In this document: piece after piece, positions 1-5,439 of the stretch
How positions within the stretch are numbered: position 1 is the first letter of the stretch
Layout: each line of letters opens with the position of its first letter
Assembly (NCBI RefSeq): GCF_937997405.1
Contig: NZ_CALKTL010000021.1
Span: 1 to 5,894, forward strand
Direction of reading: 5' to 3'
Source of the DNA: an uncultured Campylobacter sp.
Lineage (GTDB): Bacteria; Campylobacterota; Campylobacteria; Campylobacterales; Campylobacteraceae
Length of the DNA stretch: 5,894 nucleotides
The notes under the pieces: model-generated
What the model saw: the letters and a program-made list of their open reading frames with translations, nothing else
Told to the model about the DNA's origin: nothing
The model's database searches: none
Program-made: the position numbers and the translations under genes

Positions 1-74
1 GCGTAGATACAGAGAAAAATATCCTTCAGTATAGCCGGATCTCCGTCGAGTCCCTTGCGGTGATAGTCATACCA
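1..74 (-). other. Segment in the secA frame that does not match SecA
   Basis: From codon 185 (bases 74–72) to the edge the frame stays open for 24 codons, but it lacks the expected GFDYLRDNM and the helicase-like sequence that should follow. Only D187–Y188 and R190 coincide with the family pattern (FDYLR). I do not recognise the tail (WYDYHRKGL, then GDPAILKDIFLCIY). The break comes within one codon of a universally conserved motif in an essential gene. The likeliest explanation is a chimaeric contig end or misassembly. A real insertion or a duplicated, broken secA copy is also possible. Confidence 0.6.
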
Positions 75-626
75 GAACTCGTTGTTTGTGCCGTAGGTGA
101 TGTCGCATGCGTATGCGGCTTTGCGCTTGGCGTCGTCGTATTCTCCGCCTACGATCACTCCGGTGCTAAGTCCTAAAAATTCATATAGCTCACCCATCTG
201 CTCGGCGTCGCGCTTGGCCAGGTAGTCGTTTACGGTCACGACGTGCACGCCCTTGCCCTCCATCGCGTTTAGCACTACCGCCAAAGTCGCTACGAGAGTC
301 TTTCCTTCGCCCGTTTTCATCTCGGCAATCGCGCCGTCGTTTAGCACCAAACCGCCTATCAGCTGAACGTCGAAGTGGCGCATATTTAGCACTCTTTTGC
401 CCGCCTCTCGTACAATAGCAAACACTTCGTTAAGCACGTCATCCGTGCTCTTTTCGCCCGCGCGAACTTGCGCTCTTAACGCTTCAAATTCCGCCTTAAG
501 CGCCGCATCGTCCATCGCCACGTAGTTTTCTTCAAGCGCACTGATCTGCGCTGCGCGCTTGGCGTATTGTTTGACGATCCTATCGTTTTTAGTACCGAAA
601 ATCCCGTGGATGACCTTTTTAAACAT
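1..626 (-). CDS. secA: SecA preprotein translocase ATPase, N-terminal part (runs off the left edge)
   Basis: SecA is the cytoplasmic ATPase motor that pushes unfolded preproteins through the SecYEG channel. The frame opens with ATG at 626, preceded by AAGG six bases upstream, and gives 208 codons to the edge. Residues 1–184 are clearly SecA: an N-terminal MFKKVIHGIFGTKNDR, the MRHFDVQLIGG stretch, the Walker A motif MKTGEGKT with lysine 109, VVTVNDYLAKRDAEQM, and YGTNNEF ending at 184. The family then almost invariably continues GFDYLRDNM, but here the frame reads WYDYHRKGL and stays unlike SecA to the edge (see the 1–74 entry). A complete SecA is about 850 residues, so only the start of the first nucleotide-binding domain is present. 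It is divergent from lolA, an arrangement I recall from C. jejuni. Identity is certain for 75–626; the condition of the gene beyond that is not. Confidence 0.95.
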   Translation of the reverse strand, partial: MFKKVIHGIFGTKNDRIVKQYAKRAAQISALEENYVAMDDAALKAEFEALRAQVRAGEKSTDDVLNEVFAIVREAGKRVLNMRHFDVQLIGGLVLNDGAIAEMKTGEGKTLVATLAVVLNAMEGKGVHVVTVNDYLAKRDAEQMGELYEFLGLSTGVIVGGEYDDAKRKAAYACDITYGTNNEFWYDYHRKGLDGDPAILKDIFLCIY

Positions 627-658
627 CTCAAACCTTAGTTTTAAAATTTTAACCGCGC

Positions 659-664
659 ATATTA
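659..664 (-). promoter_or_regulatory. Possible -10 box for secA
   Basis: On the minus strand this reads TAATAT, one of the better matches to TATAAT in the secA leader. It lies about 33 bases upstream of the ATG and is preceded by A/T-rich sequence, as Campylobacter promoters usually are. No convincing -35 is visible. This is a weak call based on position and composition. Confidence 0.3.
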
Positions 665-707
665 ACATATTTTTAGTTTCTATTTAATTAAATCCTAGAA
701 AAACGGC

Positions 708-713
708 TATAAT
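708..713 (+). promoter_or_regulatory. -10 box of the lolA promoter
   Basis: A perfect TATAAT preceded by GGC sits 33 bases upstream of the lolA ATG. Upstream (about 665–692) is a T/A-rich run with spaced T tracts in place of a -35 hexamer, the usual look of the Campylobacter housekeeping promoter. It probably drives lolA and the phosphatase gene 6 nt behind it. A start near 720 would give a short leader containing the AAAGG ribosome-binding site at 734–738. Confidence 0.75.
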
Positions 714-746
714 ACGCGCAAATTTTCAAAAATAAAGGCAAAATTT

Positions 747-1259
747 ATGAAAAAAACTCTTATTTCTTTAGCAGCAAGCTGCATTTTTGCATTCGCAAGC
801 GGGATAGAATTCAACACTCTGAGCGCAAATTTTTCGCAAACCGTGCAGAGCGACGATGCGAAAATCAGCTACGGCGGCGATTTTAGCGCCACGAAAGAGC
901 ACGCCGTATGGCATTACAAGACCCCTACGATAAAAAATATATTTTTTAGCTTCACAAAGGTCGTCGTCATCGAGCCCGAACTTGAGCAAGCTATCATCAC
1001 GAATATCAAAGAAACCCCGAATTTAACGGCGATCCTAGCGAACGCAAAACCCAATAAAAAGGGTGTTTATGAGGCGAGCTTCGACGACGTGAAATATCTA
1101 ATCGAGATGAAGGGTGATCTGCCGAGCAAGATCAGCTACACCGACAAAATGGACAATAAAGTCGTCATTAATCTAAGCAACGTCCGCAAAAACGCGCCGG
1201 TAAATGAGGCGATCTTTAAGCCCGCAATCCCGAAAAACTACGACATCATCACGCAGTAG
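747..1259 (+). CDS. lolA: Outer-membrane lipoprotein carrier protein LolA
   Basis: LolA is the periplasmic chaperone that takes lipoproteins released by the LolCDE complex in the inner membrane and ferries them to the outer membrane. The 170-residue product is a normal size for short epsilonproteobacterial LolA. It has a signal peptide (MKK, hydrophobic stretch about 4–17, cleavage probably near A17–G19). The mature start NTLSANFSQTV matches the family FxQTV motif. A tryptophan-centred beta strand (HAVWHYKTP) follows, then VVVIEPELEQAII, recognisable from Campylobacter LolA. The C-terminal half has the alternating polar/hydrophobic pattern expected of an open beta-barrel. The start ATG has AAAGG eight bases upstream. 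It is divergent from secA and followed after 6 nt by the phosphatase gene, so the two are probably co-transcribed. Confidence 0.93.
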   Translation: MKKTLISLAASCIFAFASGIEFNTLSANFSQTVQSDDAKISYGGDFSATKEHAVWHYKTPTIKNIFFSFTKVVVIEPELEQAIITNIKETPNLTAILANAKPNKKGVYEASFDDVKYLIEMKGDLPSKISYTDKMDNKVVINLSNVRKNAPVNEAIFKPAIPKNYDIITQ

Positions 1260-1265
1260 GCGCGC

Positions 1266-1826
1266 GTGAGGCTACTTTTCGTATGTCACGGCAACATCTG
1301 CCGCTCGCCGATGGCGCAGTCCGTGATGCAAAATTTCATTAATCAAAGCGGTCTAAGTGCGCGAGTGAGCGTAGATTCTGCCGCTACGCACGCCGACGAG
1401 ATCGGCTCGCCGCCCTACTACGAAACGCAGCGCGTGCTAAAAGAGCAAAAAGTACCGCTCGTAGCGCATCGCGCCGTGCAGGTCACGCCCGCAGACTACG
1501 AGCGCTACGATCTGATACTTTGCATGGATGATGAAAATATGCGCTCGCTGGGGCGAATTTTTCGCGGCAAGGATATGGCTAAGGTAAAATTTCTTTTAGA
1601 ATTTGAAGAGGTAAATTTTACAGACTGCGATGCGCTAAATTTTAAAGGCGCGCTAAAACAAACCGACTTAAATTTAAAAGGTGCCGGTTTAAATTTAACC
1701 GACTCCGAACGCCTACAAATCGCCGATCCATACTACACGCGCGATTTTGAGCGCTGCTACGCAGATATCAAGCGTGGCTGCGAAGGGCTCTTGCGATACA
1801 TTAAAAATTCAGACGGAATTTGCTAA
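1266..1826 (+). CDS. Low-molecular-weight protein tyrosine phosphatase with an internal insertion
   Basis: This enzyme class hydrolyses phosphotyrosine (and in some members phosphoarginine) in the cytoplasm through a cysteinyl-phosphate intermediate. The P-loop C-X5-R-S is intact (C7 HGNIC R13 S14), and the general acid lies in ADPYY (D154), so it should be active. Other family marks are VDSAATHADEIGSPP (about 36–50), HRAVQVTP and YDLILCMDDEN. GTG at 1266 is the start: only two residues precede the LLFVCHGN core, and no ATG lies nearby. The ribosome-binding site is weak (TAGG over the lolA stop), suggesting translational coupling across the 6-nt gap. At 186 residues it is about 30 longer than usual. 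The excess lies between KVKFLLEF (107–114) and ADPYY (153–157) and carries four in-phase AAATTT motifs encoding VNF, LNF, LNL and LNL. Physiological substrate unknown. Confidence 0.92.
   Translation: MRLLFVCHGNICRSPMAQSVMQNFINQSGLSARVSVDSAATHADEIGSPPYYETQRVLKEQKVPLVAHRAVQVTPADYERYDLILCMDDENMRSLGRIFRGKDMAKVKFLLEFEEVNFTDCDALNFKGALKQTDLNLKGAGLNLTDSERLQIADPYYTRDFERCYADIKRGCEGLLRYIKNSDGIC
1613..1696 (+). repeat. Four in-phase AAATTT motifs inside the phosphatase insertion
   Basis: AAATTT occurs at 1613, 1637, 1670 and 1691, with spacings of 24, 33 and 21, all multiples of three. Each copy is read in the same phase and gives an N-L or N-F pair. They occupy exactly the stretch that makes this phosphatase longer than its relatives. 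The sequence between copies is not conserved, so this is a dispersed short motif and not a classic tandem repeat. Confidence 0.7.
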
Positions 1827-1829
1827 AAT
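1824..1829 (+). promoter_or_regulatory. Possible -10 box for the fxsA–hemC pair
   Basis: TAAAAT preceded by TTTGC overlaps the stop codon of the phosphatase gene and lies 62 bases upstream of the FxsA ATG. The context resembles the lolA promoter (GC, then an A/T hexamer, then a C/G-rich start region). If used, it gives the fxsA–hemC pair its own promoter with a leader of about 55 bases. The call rests on hexamer and position only. Confidence 0.4.
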
Positions 1830-1891
1830 CCGCGATTAAATTTTAGCGTCTTTAAAGAGGCGCGGCTTAAAGCGATAATTCAAGGAAAAAT

Positions 1892-2344
1892 ATGTTTAGG
1901 CTTTTGATCGTTCCATATCTGATAATTGAGGCATTTACGACCTATTATTTCGTAAGCGCAAACGGCTTCGCGGCGTATGCAGTCGAGATCGTCATAAGCG
2001 CGATTTTAGGCGGTTACGTCGTAGCAAACCGCTCGTGGATGGGGTTTTTTAATCTAATGAAAATCTCGCCGAAAGAAATTTTAAGCGGCGTAGGCTTCGT
2101 CGTAGGCGGCGTTTTTCTCATTGCACCGGGCATTTTCGGCGATATTTTAGGCGTTTGCATAATCACCGCGTCATTTTACTGCGTCACCAGCGACGTGCCT
2201 AAATTTAACGCTAGCAGCGAAAATTCGGAAAAAAGCGAACGAAAATTTTGGCGACGCCACCGCGTAAACGACGACGTCATCGACGTTGAGGTGATCGAAG
2301 AGAACGAAATCGAGATCCGAAAAAGCATAGGAGAGGAAAAATGA
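1892..2344 (+). CDS. fxsA: FxsA-family inner-membrane protein
   Basis: FxsA proteins are small cytoplasmic-membrane proteins. The E. coli member, when overproduced, relieves the block that the F plasmid imposes on phage T7, but the normal role of the family is unclear. The 150-residue product has hydrophobic segments at about 2–22, 27–46 and 65–98. The family's conserved APGIFGDILG turn is at 78–87. A charged cytoplasmic tail (about 101–150) contains DDVIDVEVIEE, similar to the acidic tail of other members. AAGGA five bases before the ATG is a good ribosome-binding site. The stop overlaps the hemC start as ATGA, so translation of the two is probably coupled. I recall the same fxsA–hemC pairing from C. 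jejuni; a functional link with haem synthesis is not established. Confidence 0.85.
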   Translation: MFRLLIVPYLIIEAFTTYYFVSANGFAAYAVEIVISAILGGYVVANRSWMGFFNLMKISPKEILSGVGFVVGGVFLIAPGIFGDILGVCIITASFYCVTSDVPKFNASSENSEKSERKFWRRHRVNDDVIDVEVIEENEIEIRKSIGEEK

Positions 2345-3270
2345 AAAATTTGATCATCGCTACGCGCGGTAGCGTACTTGCTCTGTGGCAGAGCGAGCAC
2401 ATCGCATCGCTGCTTAACGCCCGCGGCATCCAAGCGCAGCTAAAAAGCATGAAAACCAAAGGCGATAAAATTTTAGACACGCCGCTTGCAAAGATCGGCG
2501 GCAAGGGGCTTTTTACGAAGGAGCTCGAGGAGAGTATGCTTCGCGGCGAAGCTCACATCGCCGTGCATAGCCTAAAGGATGTGCCCGTGGAGTTTCCGCA
2601 GGGGCTAGTGCTGGCTGCGATCTGCGCGCGCGAGGATGTGCGCGATGCGATGATCAGCGAAAAATACTCTAAATTTAACGAGTTACCACACGGCGCAAAA
2701 GTCGGCACCACGAGCCTTCGCCGCAAGATGCAGCTGCTTAGCATGCGCCCCGATTTAGAGATAATCTCCTTGCGCGGCAACGTCCAAACCCGCTTGCGAA
2801 AGCTCAAAGACGGAGAATTCGACGCGATCATCTTGGCGATGGCGGGCATCAACCGCCTAAATTTACGCGCCGAGGTAAAGCACATAGCGCCCTTTGAGGT
2901 CTCGCAGATGATCCCAGCTATGGGGCAAGGAGCGCTCGGCATCGAGGCGGTGGACGAGCCGCAAACCCTGCGCGCGATAGAATTTCTAAAAGACGAACGC
3001 GCGATCATCGAAACGACCGTGGAGCGGGATTTTGTCAGAGTTTTGGAGGGCGGCTGCCAGGTGCCGATCGGCATCAACGCGCGCCTTGAGGGCGAAAATA
3101 TCCACATCAGCGCGATAGTGGGCCTGCCCGACGGCAGCGAGAGTATCCGTCAAAGCATCGTCGCGCAAAAATCTCAATACCAAAGCGTAGGCGTAGAGCT
3201 CGCGCGCGTTTTTATCGAAAAGGGCGCAAAGCAGCTCCTCGCGCGCGCCGAGGAGATGGCGAGCCTATAA
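2341..3270 (+). CDS. hemC: Hydroxymethylbilane synthase (porphobilinogen deaminase)
   Basis: HemC joins four porphobilinogen molecules into linear hydroxymethylbilane in the cytoplasm, an early step of haem biosynthesis. At 309 residues it has the family length. Visible marks are IATRGSVLALWQ (6–17) near the N-terminus, KGLFTKELE (55–63), AVHSLKDVP with the catalytic aspartate D80, GTTSLRR (122–128), LRGNVQTRL (144–152), and EGGCQVPIG with C239. C239 carries the covalently bound dipyrromethane cofactor used as primer. All expected catalytic residues are present and the frame is uninterrupted. A strong purine-rich ribosome-binding site (AGGAGAGG at 2329–2336) lies inside the end of fxsA, and the start overlaps the fxsA stop by 4 nt. 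The sequence after the stop has no clear GC-rich terminator hairpin. Confidence 0.97.
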   Translation: MKNLIIATRGSVLALWQSEHIASLLNARGIQAQLKSMKTKGDKILDTPLAKIGGKGLFTKELEESMLRGEAHIAVHSLKDVPVEFPQGLVLAAICAREDVRDAMISEKYSKFNELPHGAKVGTTSLRRKMQLLSMRPDLEIISLRGNVQTRLRKLKDGEFDAIILAMAGINRLNLRAEVKHIAPFEVSQMIPAMGQGALGIEAVDEPQTLRAIEFLKDERAIIETTVERDFVRVLEGGCQVPIGINARLEGENIHISAIVGLPDGSESIRQSIVAQKSQYQSVGVELARVFIEKGAKQLLARAEEMASL

Positions 3271-3364
3271 AAACGAAATTTACGGAGTTTTAAAATTTGC
3301 AAAATTTTGAAATTTCTAGAATTTATGGACTTTTTAAATTTATAAAATTTCAAAAGGTTAAATT
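3271..3364 (+). promoter_or_regulatory. A/T-rich spacer with about seven AAATTT motifs, leader of the next gene
   Basis: This 94-bp gap is almost entirely built from AAATTT-containing words, including the palindromes GAAATTTC and CAAAATTTTG. TAGAAT at 3317–3322 could serve as a -10 for the gene at 3365. TATAAA/TAAAAT at 3341–3348 match the hexamer better but lie almost on top of the ribosome-binding site AAAAGG (3352–3357). I see no GC-rich terminator for hemC, so read-through into the next gene is possible. Confidence 0.4.
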
Positions 3365-4129
3365 TTGAGCTTATTTAGATTTTTTAAAACAGCGGGATTT
3401 TCAAAAATTTTTGCCTCGCTCATACTTTGTGCAAGCTGCGCGTTAAACCTAAACGCGAGCTCTAATGAAGAGCTCGTCCGCTCGCTATTTAGCGACGCAA
3501 ACTTCGATAAAAATCTTTATTTCAAAGGCGAGATGAGAAGCTATTTAAAGCGCAAATTCTACGCGGCGGATAATTATAGCGAAATCACGGTTGCTCTGCT
3601 TGGACGCAGTGACGAATTTAGCGAGATTTTTCACGTATTTTTGGGCTCTAAAGAGAAGCACTTCGATCTTTACGTCTATACTAAGGAGGACGGAATCTAC
3701 GCCGTGCGAGTTTTGGCGCAAACCGCCATTATTGAGGCTATCGTAAGCGAATATGAAAAATTTAACGAGGCGCAAAAACGCGAATTTGAGCAAAGAACCG
3801 ATGCGGATATCGTAAATTTAAAGCTAATCTTAGCGCCCGATAAAGAGCTTATGGAGTTTGGAAAACAAAACTTATCGGCATTTGAAAAAATTTACGAGCT
3901 TTACGCCGGCGGCGAGTCCGAGCGCGCAAAGGCGGAGATCAAAAGCCTGCATCTCTCTCACGCCGAGACGAGCGGCAAAAGATTTATGCTGCTCATCGGC
4001 GGAATCACCGATAACTCCGTGGGCTTTTTGCGGGTGCAAGACGAGGCGGATCTGCCTCAAATGAGCCCTAGCGAGTTTATAATGATAGAAAAAATTGCGC
4101 CGAATTGGTATCTTTTTAAAACCACATAA
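3365..4129 (+). CDS. Exported protein of unknown function, TTG start
   Basis: I do not recognise a family for this 254-residue protein. It has a clear signal peptide: basic residues to about 14, a hydrophobic core (about 15–27, IFASLILCASCAL) and probable cleavage after LNLNA at 31. It should therefore be periplasmic or surface-associated; two cysteines lie within the signal region but neither forms a good lipobox. The mature part is mixed helix and strand with no membrane segment. It includes a charged stretch around 125–150 and ends with a strand-rich region (about 208–254) containing LLIGGI, VGFLRVQDE and NWYLFKTT. TTG at 3365 is the only sensible start: an in-frame TAA lies two codons upstream, AAAAGG sits seven bases before it, and the next ATG would delete the signal peptide. 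It may be transcribed with hemC or from its own weak promoter. Confidence 0.75.
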   Translation: MSLFRFFKTAGFSKIFASLILCASCALNLNASSNEELVRSLFSDANFDKNLYFKGEMRSYLKRKFYAADNYSEITVALLGRSDEFSEIFHVFLGSKEKHFDLYVYTKEDGIYAVRVLAQTAIIEAIVSEYEKFNEAQKREFEQRTDADIVNLKLILAPDKELMEFGKQNLSAFEKIYELYAGGESERAKAEIKSLHLSHAETSGKRFMLLIGGITDNSVGFLRVQDEADLPQMSPSEFIMIEKIAPNWYLFKTT

Positions 4130-4375
4130 AAAGCCGCGCCGCAAGCGTGTTTGAAGCTTCGCGGCGATCTAAATTTAAAAGCGTTACCCGCAGCTTAACC
4201 GCACCGCCGATCAAAAATCACGCGAATTTTAAATTTAAACAGACGATCTGCAAATTCTGTCTGCCGCGACTTTTGGGCGAAATTTTAAAATTTTGAGGTC
4301 TAAATTTAAACAAAGCATCGCCAAAGCGCGCCGCGTCGCGCTAAATTTAGAATCAAAAGGCGAGATGGCGCAGCC
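4130..4375. repeat. Convergent intergenic spacer with six AAATTT motifs
   Basis: No gene is visible here. AAATTT occurs six times, mostly as TAAATTTAAA or in the double palindrome AAATTTTAAAATTTT near 4281–4295. Between them lie short GC-rich patches, one of which forms the hairpin listed separately. The spacer lies between the 3' ends of two converging genes, a position where sequence is largely free to drift or to collect motifs. Confidence 0.6.
4137..4166 (-). terminator. GC-rich hairpin, possible terminator, better oriented for the minus strand
   Basis: CGCCGCAAGC (4137–4146) pairs with GCTT-C-GCGGCG (4156–4166) with one bulged base and a 9-base loop. On the plus strand the hairpin is not followed by a T run. 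On the minus strand it is followed after four bases by TTTTT (4132–4128), so it would better stop leftward transcripts from the 348-aa gene, whose end is 210 bases away. It could also mark the end of the rightward block just after the stop at 4129. Confidence 0.4.
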
Positions 4376-5422
4376 TTAAATGCCATCCGGCTTGGACTTA
4401 AACGGCGCAAAGTCCACTCCCGTCGCGTCCAAAACCGCCCGCGAATAAAAATAGAGGCTGTAAAATAGCTCATCGTCGTAAAAATGCTCCTCCCAGCGCA
4501 CCTCGTCGTCCTCATCGCTCTGCGGCCACAGGTATTTTTCCGCAAGCATATCCGAAAAGCTCGCCAGCGGCGCTGCGTGCGAGATCTTATCGGCGTCATC
4601 GCAAATCTCAAGCATAAACGCAAAAAATCCGCCGAGCCGAGCCGCGATAAAGCCTGCCGCTTCGTTTTCGTCGTTTCTACTCGCCGCATCATTTTGCCAG
4701 CTTTTATCCGCATTTCTATCCGCCGCGTTCTGATTATTTCCGCCGATTTCTTCCGCAGCGGCGTTTTGATTATTTTTATTCGCGTTTTTGCCCGCCACGG
4801 CGCGCGCCTGCATAAAGATACGCGCCAAAAACAGCAGTGCAAAAGGGGTTGCGTGCCAAAGCGTGCTTTGATGCTCTATCTCGTTAAAAATCTTACTAAG
4901 CGCGTCCTGAAGGTCCTTGGCGTCAAATTTCTCCCGCTCGCTCGCATCCGAGCTCTTATCCGCCGTGCTCGTTTTAAATTTACTCGCCTGGCTCGCTTTA
5001 AATTTTATCGCCGCGCTATCCGCACTCTTAAATTCCGCCTCTCCGCACTTCGCCGTATACGTTTTAAGCTCCGTTTCTCCACCCGTTTTAAATTTCGCCG
5101 CCTCGTTATCCGCCTTTTGAAATTTGGACTCGCTCGTTTGCGCTAAATTTACGGAATTTTGCGCCACGCCGCATCTTGCTGCATCCGTAGAATTTTGCCC
5201 GCAACCGGGCTCGCTTTTTAAATTTTGCCCTGCTCCGGGCTTGCTTTTTAAATTTTGCTCGCCGCCCAAGCCGCGCGCCGCATCACAAGCTTCGATTGCC
5301 CGCGCGAGTTTCTCAAAAATTTTGGGAAACTCGCTCGCCCTGCCGTAAGCGGTCGTGAGTCTACTCCACGGCACGTCCTGCACTTTTAAATTTGCGATAT
5401 ATTTTAAATTTTGATCATTCAT
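4376..5422 (-). CDS. Hypothetical protein with a 'TAYG / HQSTLWHATPFA' core split by low-complexity insertions
   Basis: The core resembles a widespread, poorly characterised group, sometimes annotated as HEAT-repeat-like, that carries TAYG...P followed by HQGT(L/V)...AT(P/A) motifs. Here these are VPWSRLTTAYGRASEFPKIF (17–36) and EIEHQSTLWHATPFALLFLARIF (181–203). The two halves are separated by about 115 residues of low complexity (about 52–165) rich in K, S, A, T, E and Q. This contains a 10-residue tandem repeat (56–75) and several KF(K) units. A second low-complexity stretch at about 207–253 has repeated NNQNAA. Removing both leaves about 187 residues. The C-terminal part (about 255–348) is acidic and aromatic (EEHFYDDELFYSLYFYSR). 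The ATG at 5422 has a strong AAGGAG five bases upstream, inside a small hairpin. Function unknown. It may be co-transcribed with the MmcQ-like gene 116 bp upstream. Confidence 0.8.
   Translation of the reverse strand: MNDQNLKYIANLKVQDVPWSRLTTAYGRASEFPKIFEKLARAIEACDAARGLGGEQNLKSKPGAGQNLKSEPGCGQNSTDAARCGVAQNSVNLAQTSESKFQKADNEAAKFKTGGETELKTYTAKCGEAEFKSADSAAIKFKASQASKFKTSTADKSSDASEREKFDAKDLQDALSKIFNEIEHQSTLWHATPFALLFLARIFMQARAVAGKNANKNNQNAAAEEIGGNNQNAADRNADKSWQNDAASRNDENEAAGFIAARLGGFFAFMLEICDDADKISHAAPLASFSDMLAEKYLWPQSDEDDEVRWEEHFYDDELFYSLYFYSRAVLDATGVDFAPFKSKPDGI
4925..5125 (-). repeat. In-phase AAATTT motifs encoding KF(K) units
   Basis: AAATTT occurs at 4925, 4976, 5000, 5090 and 5120, at spacings of 51, 24, 90 and 30, all multiples of three. 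On the minus strand each copy is read as AAA TTT (Lys-Phe), giving KFD, KFK, KFK, KFK and KFQ. The flanking words (CTCG or CCCG before TTTTAAATTT on the plus strand) are similar between some copies, suggesting descent by duplication followed by drift. Confidence 0.65.
5191..5260 (-). repeat. 30-bp tandem repeat, two full copies and a partial third
   Basis: Copies 5191–5220 and 5221–5250 match at 25 of 30 positions, and 5251–5260 begins a third. On the minus strand each encodes a decapeptide, QNLKSKPGAG then QNLKSEPGCG (residues 56–75), followed by QN. The unit contains AAATTT at its boundary and a GCCC...GGGC inverted repeat. Being 30 bp, gain or loss of a unit would keep the reading frame. 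Confidence 0.85.
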
Positions 5423-5439
5423 CCGCGCTCCTTGCGGAT
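5421..5439 (-). promoter_or_regulatory. Inverted repeat around the ribosome-binding site and start codon of the 348-aa gene
   Basis: On the minus strand ATCCGC and GCGGAT form a perfect 6-bp inverted repeat around the 7-base loop AAGGAGC. The loop holds the Shine-Dalgarno sequence AAGGAG, and the last two bases of the stem are the A and T of the start codon. In the mRNA this could partly hide the start codon and so temper or switch translation. The structure is seen in sequence; any regulatory use is inference. Confidence 0.4.

Noticed and set aside
1874..1879. GATAAT as a -10 box for fxsA
   Set aside because: It lies so close to the ribosome-binding site (1882–1886) that transcription would begin within or after it.
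2553..3107. Minus-strand open frame of 184 codons inside hemC
   Set aside because: It is antisense to a complete, well-conserved hemC; the Ser/Arg-rich composition is typical of a shadow frame.
4240..4263. Short CAGAC...GTCTG inverted repeat in the convergent spacer
   Set aside because: Only five base pairs with a long loop and no following T run; not distinguishable from chance.
4306..4842. Alternative minus-strand frame of 178 codons overlapping the 348-aa gene
   Set aside because: It is extremely Arg-rich, a shifted-frame shadow of GC-rich coding DNA, and has no family resemblance.
4484..5146. Long plus-strand open frame (220 codons) antisense to the 348-aa gene
   Set aside because: Its translation is an R/L/F-rich reflection of the low-complexity insertions (repeated KF and RRARFKF-like words). 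It lacks a convincing ribosome-binding site, and the minus-strand frame has both a strong one and recognisable motifs.
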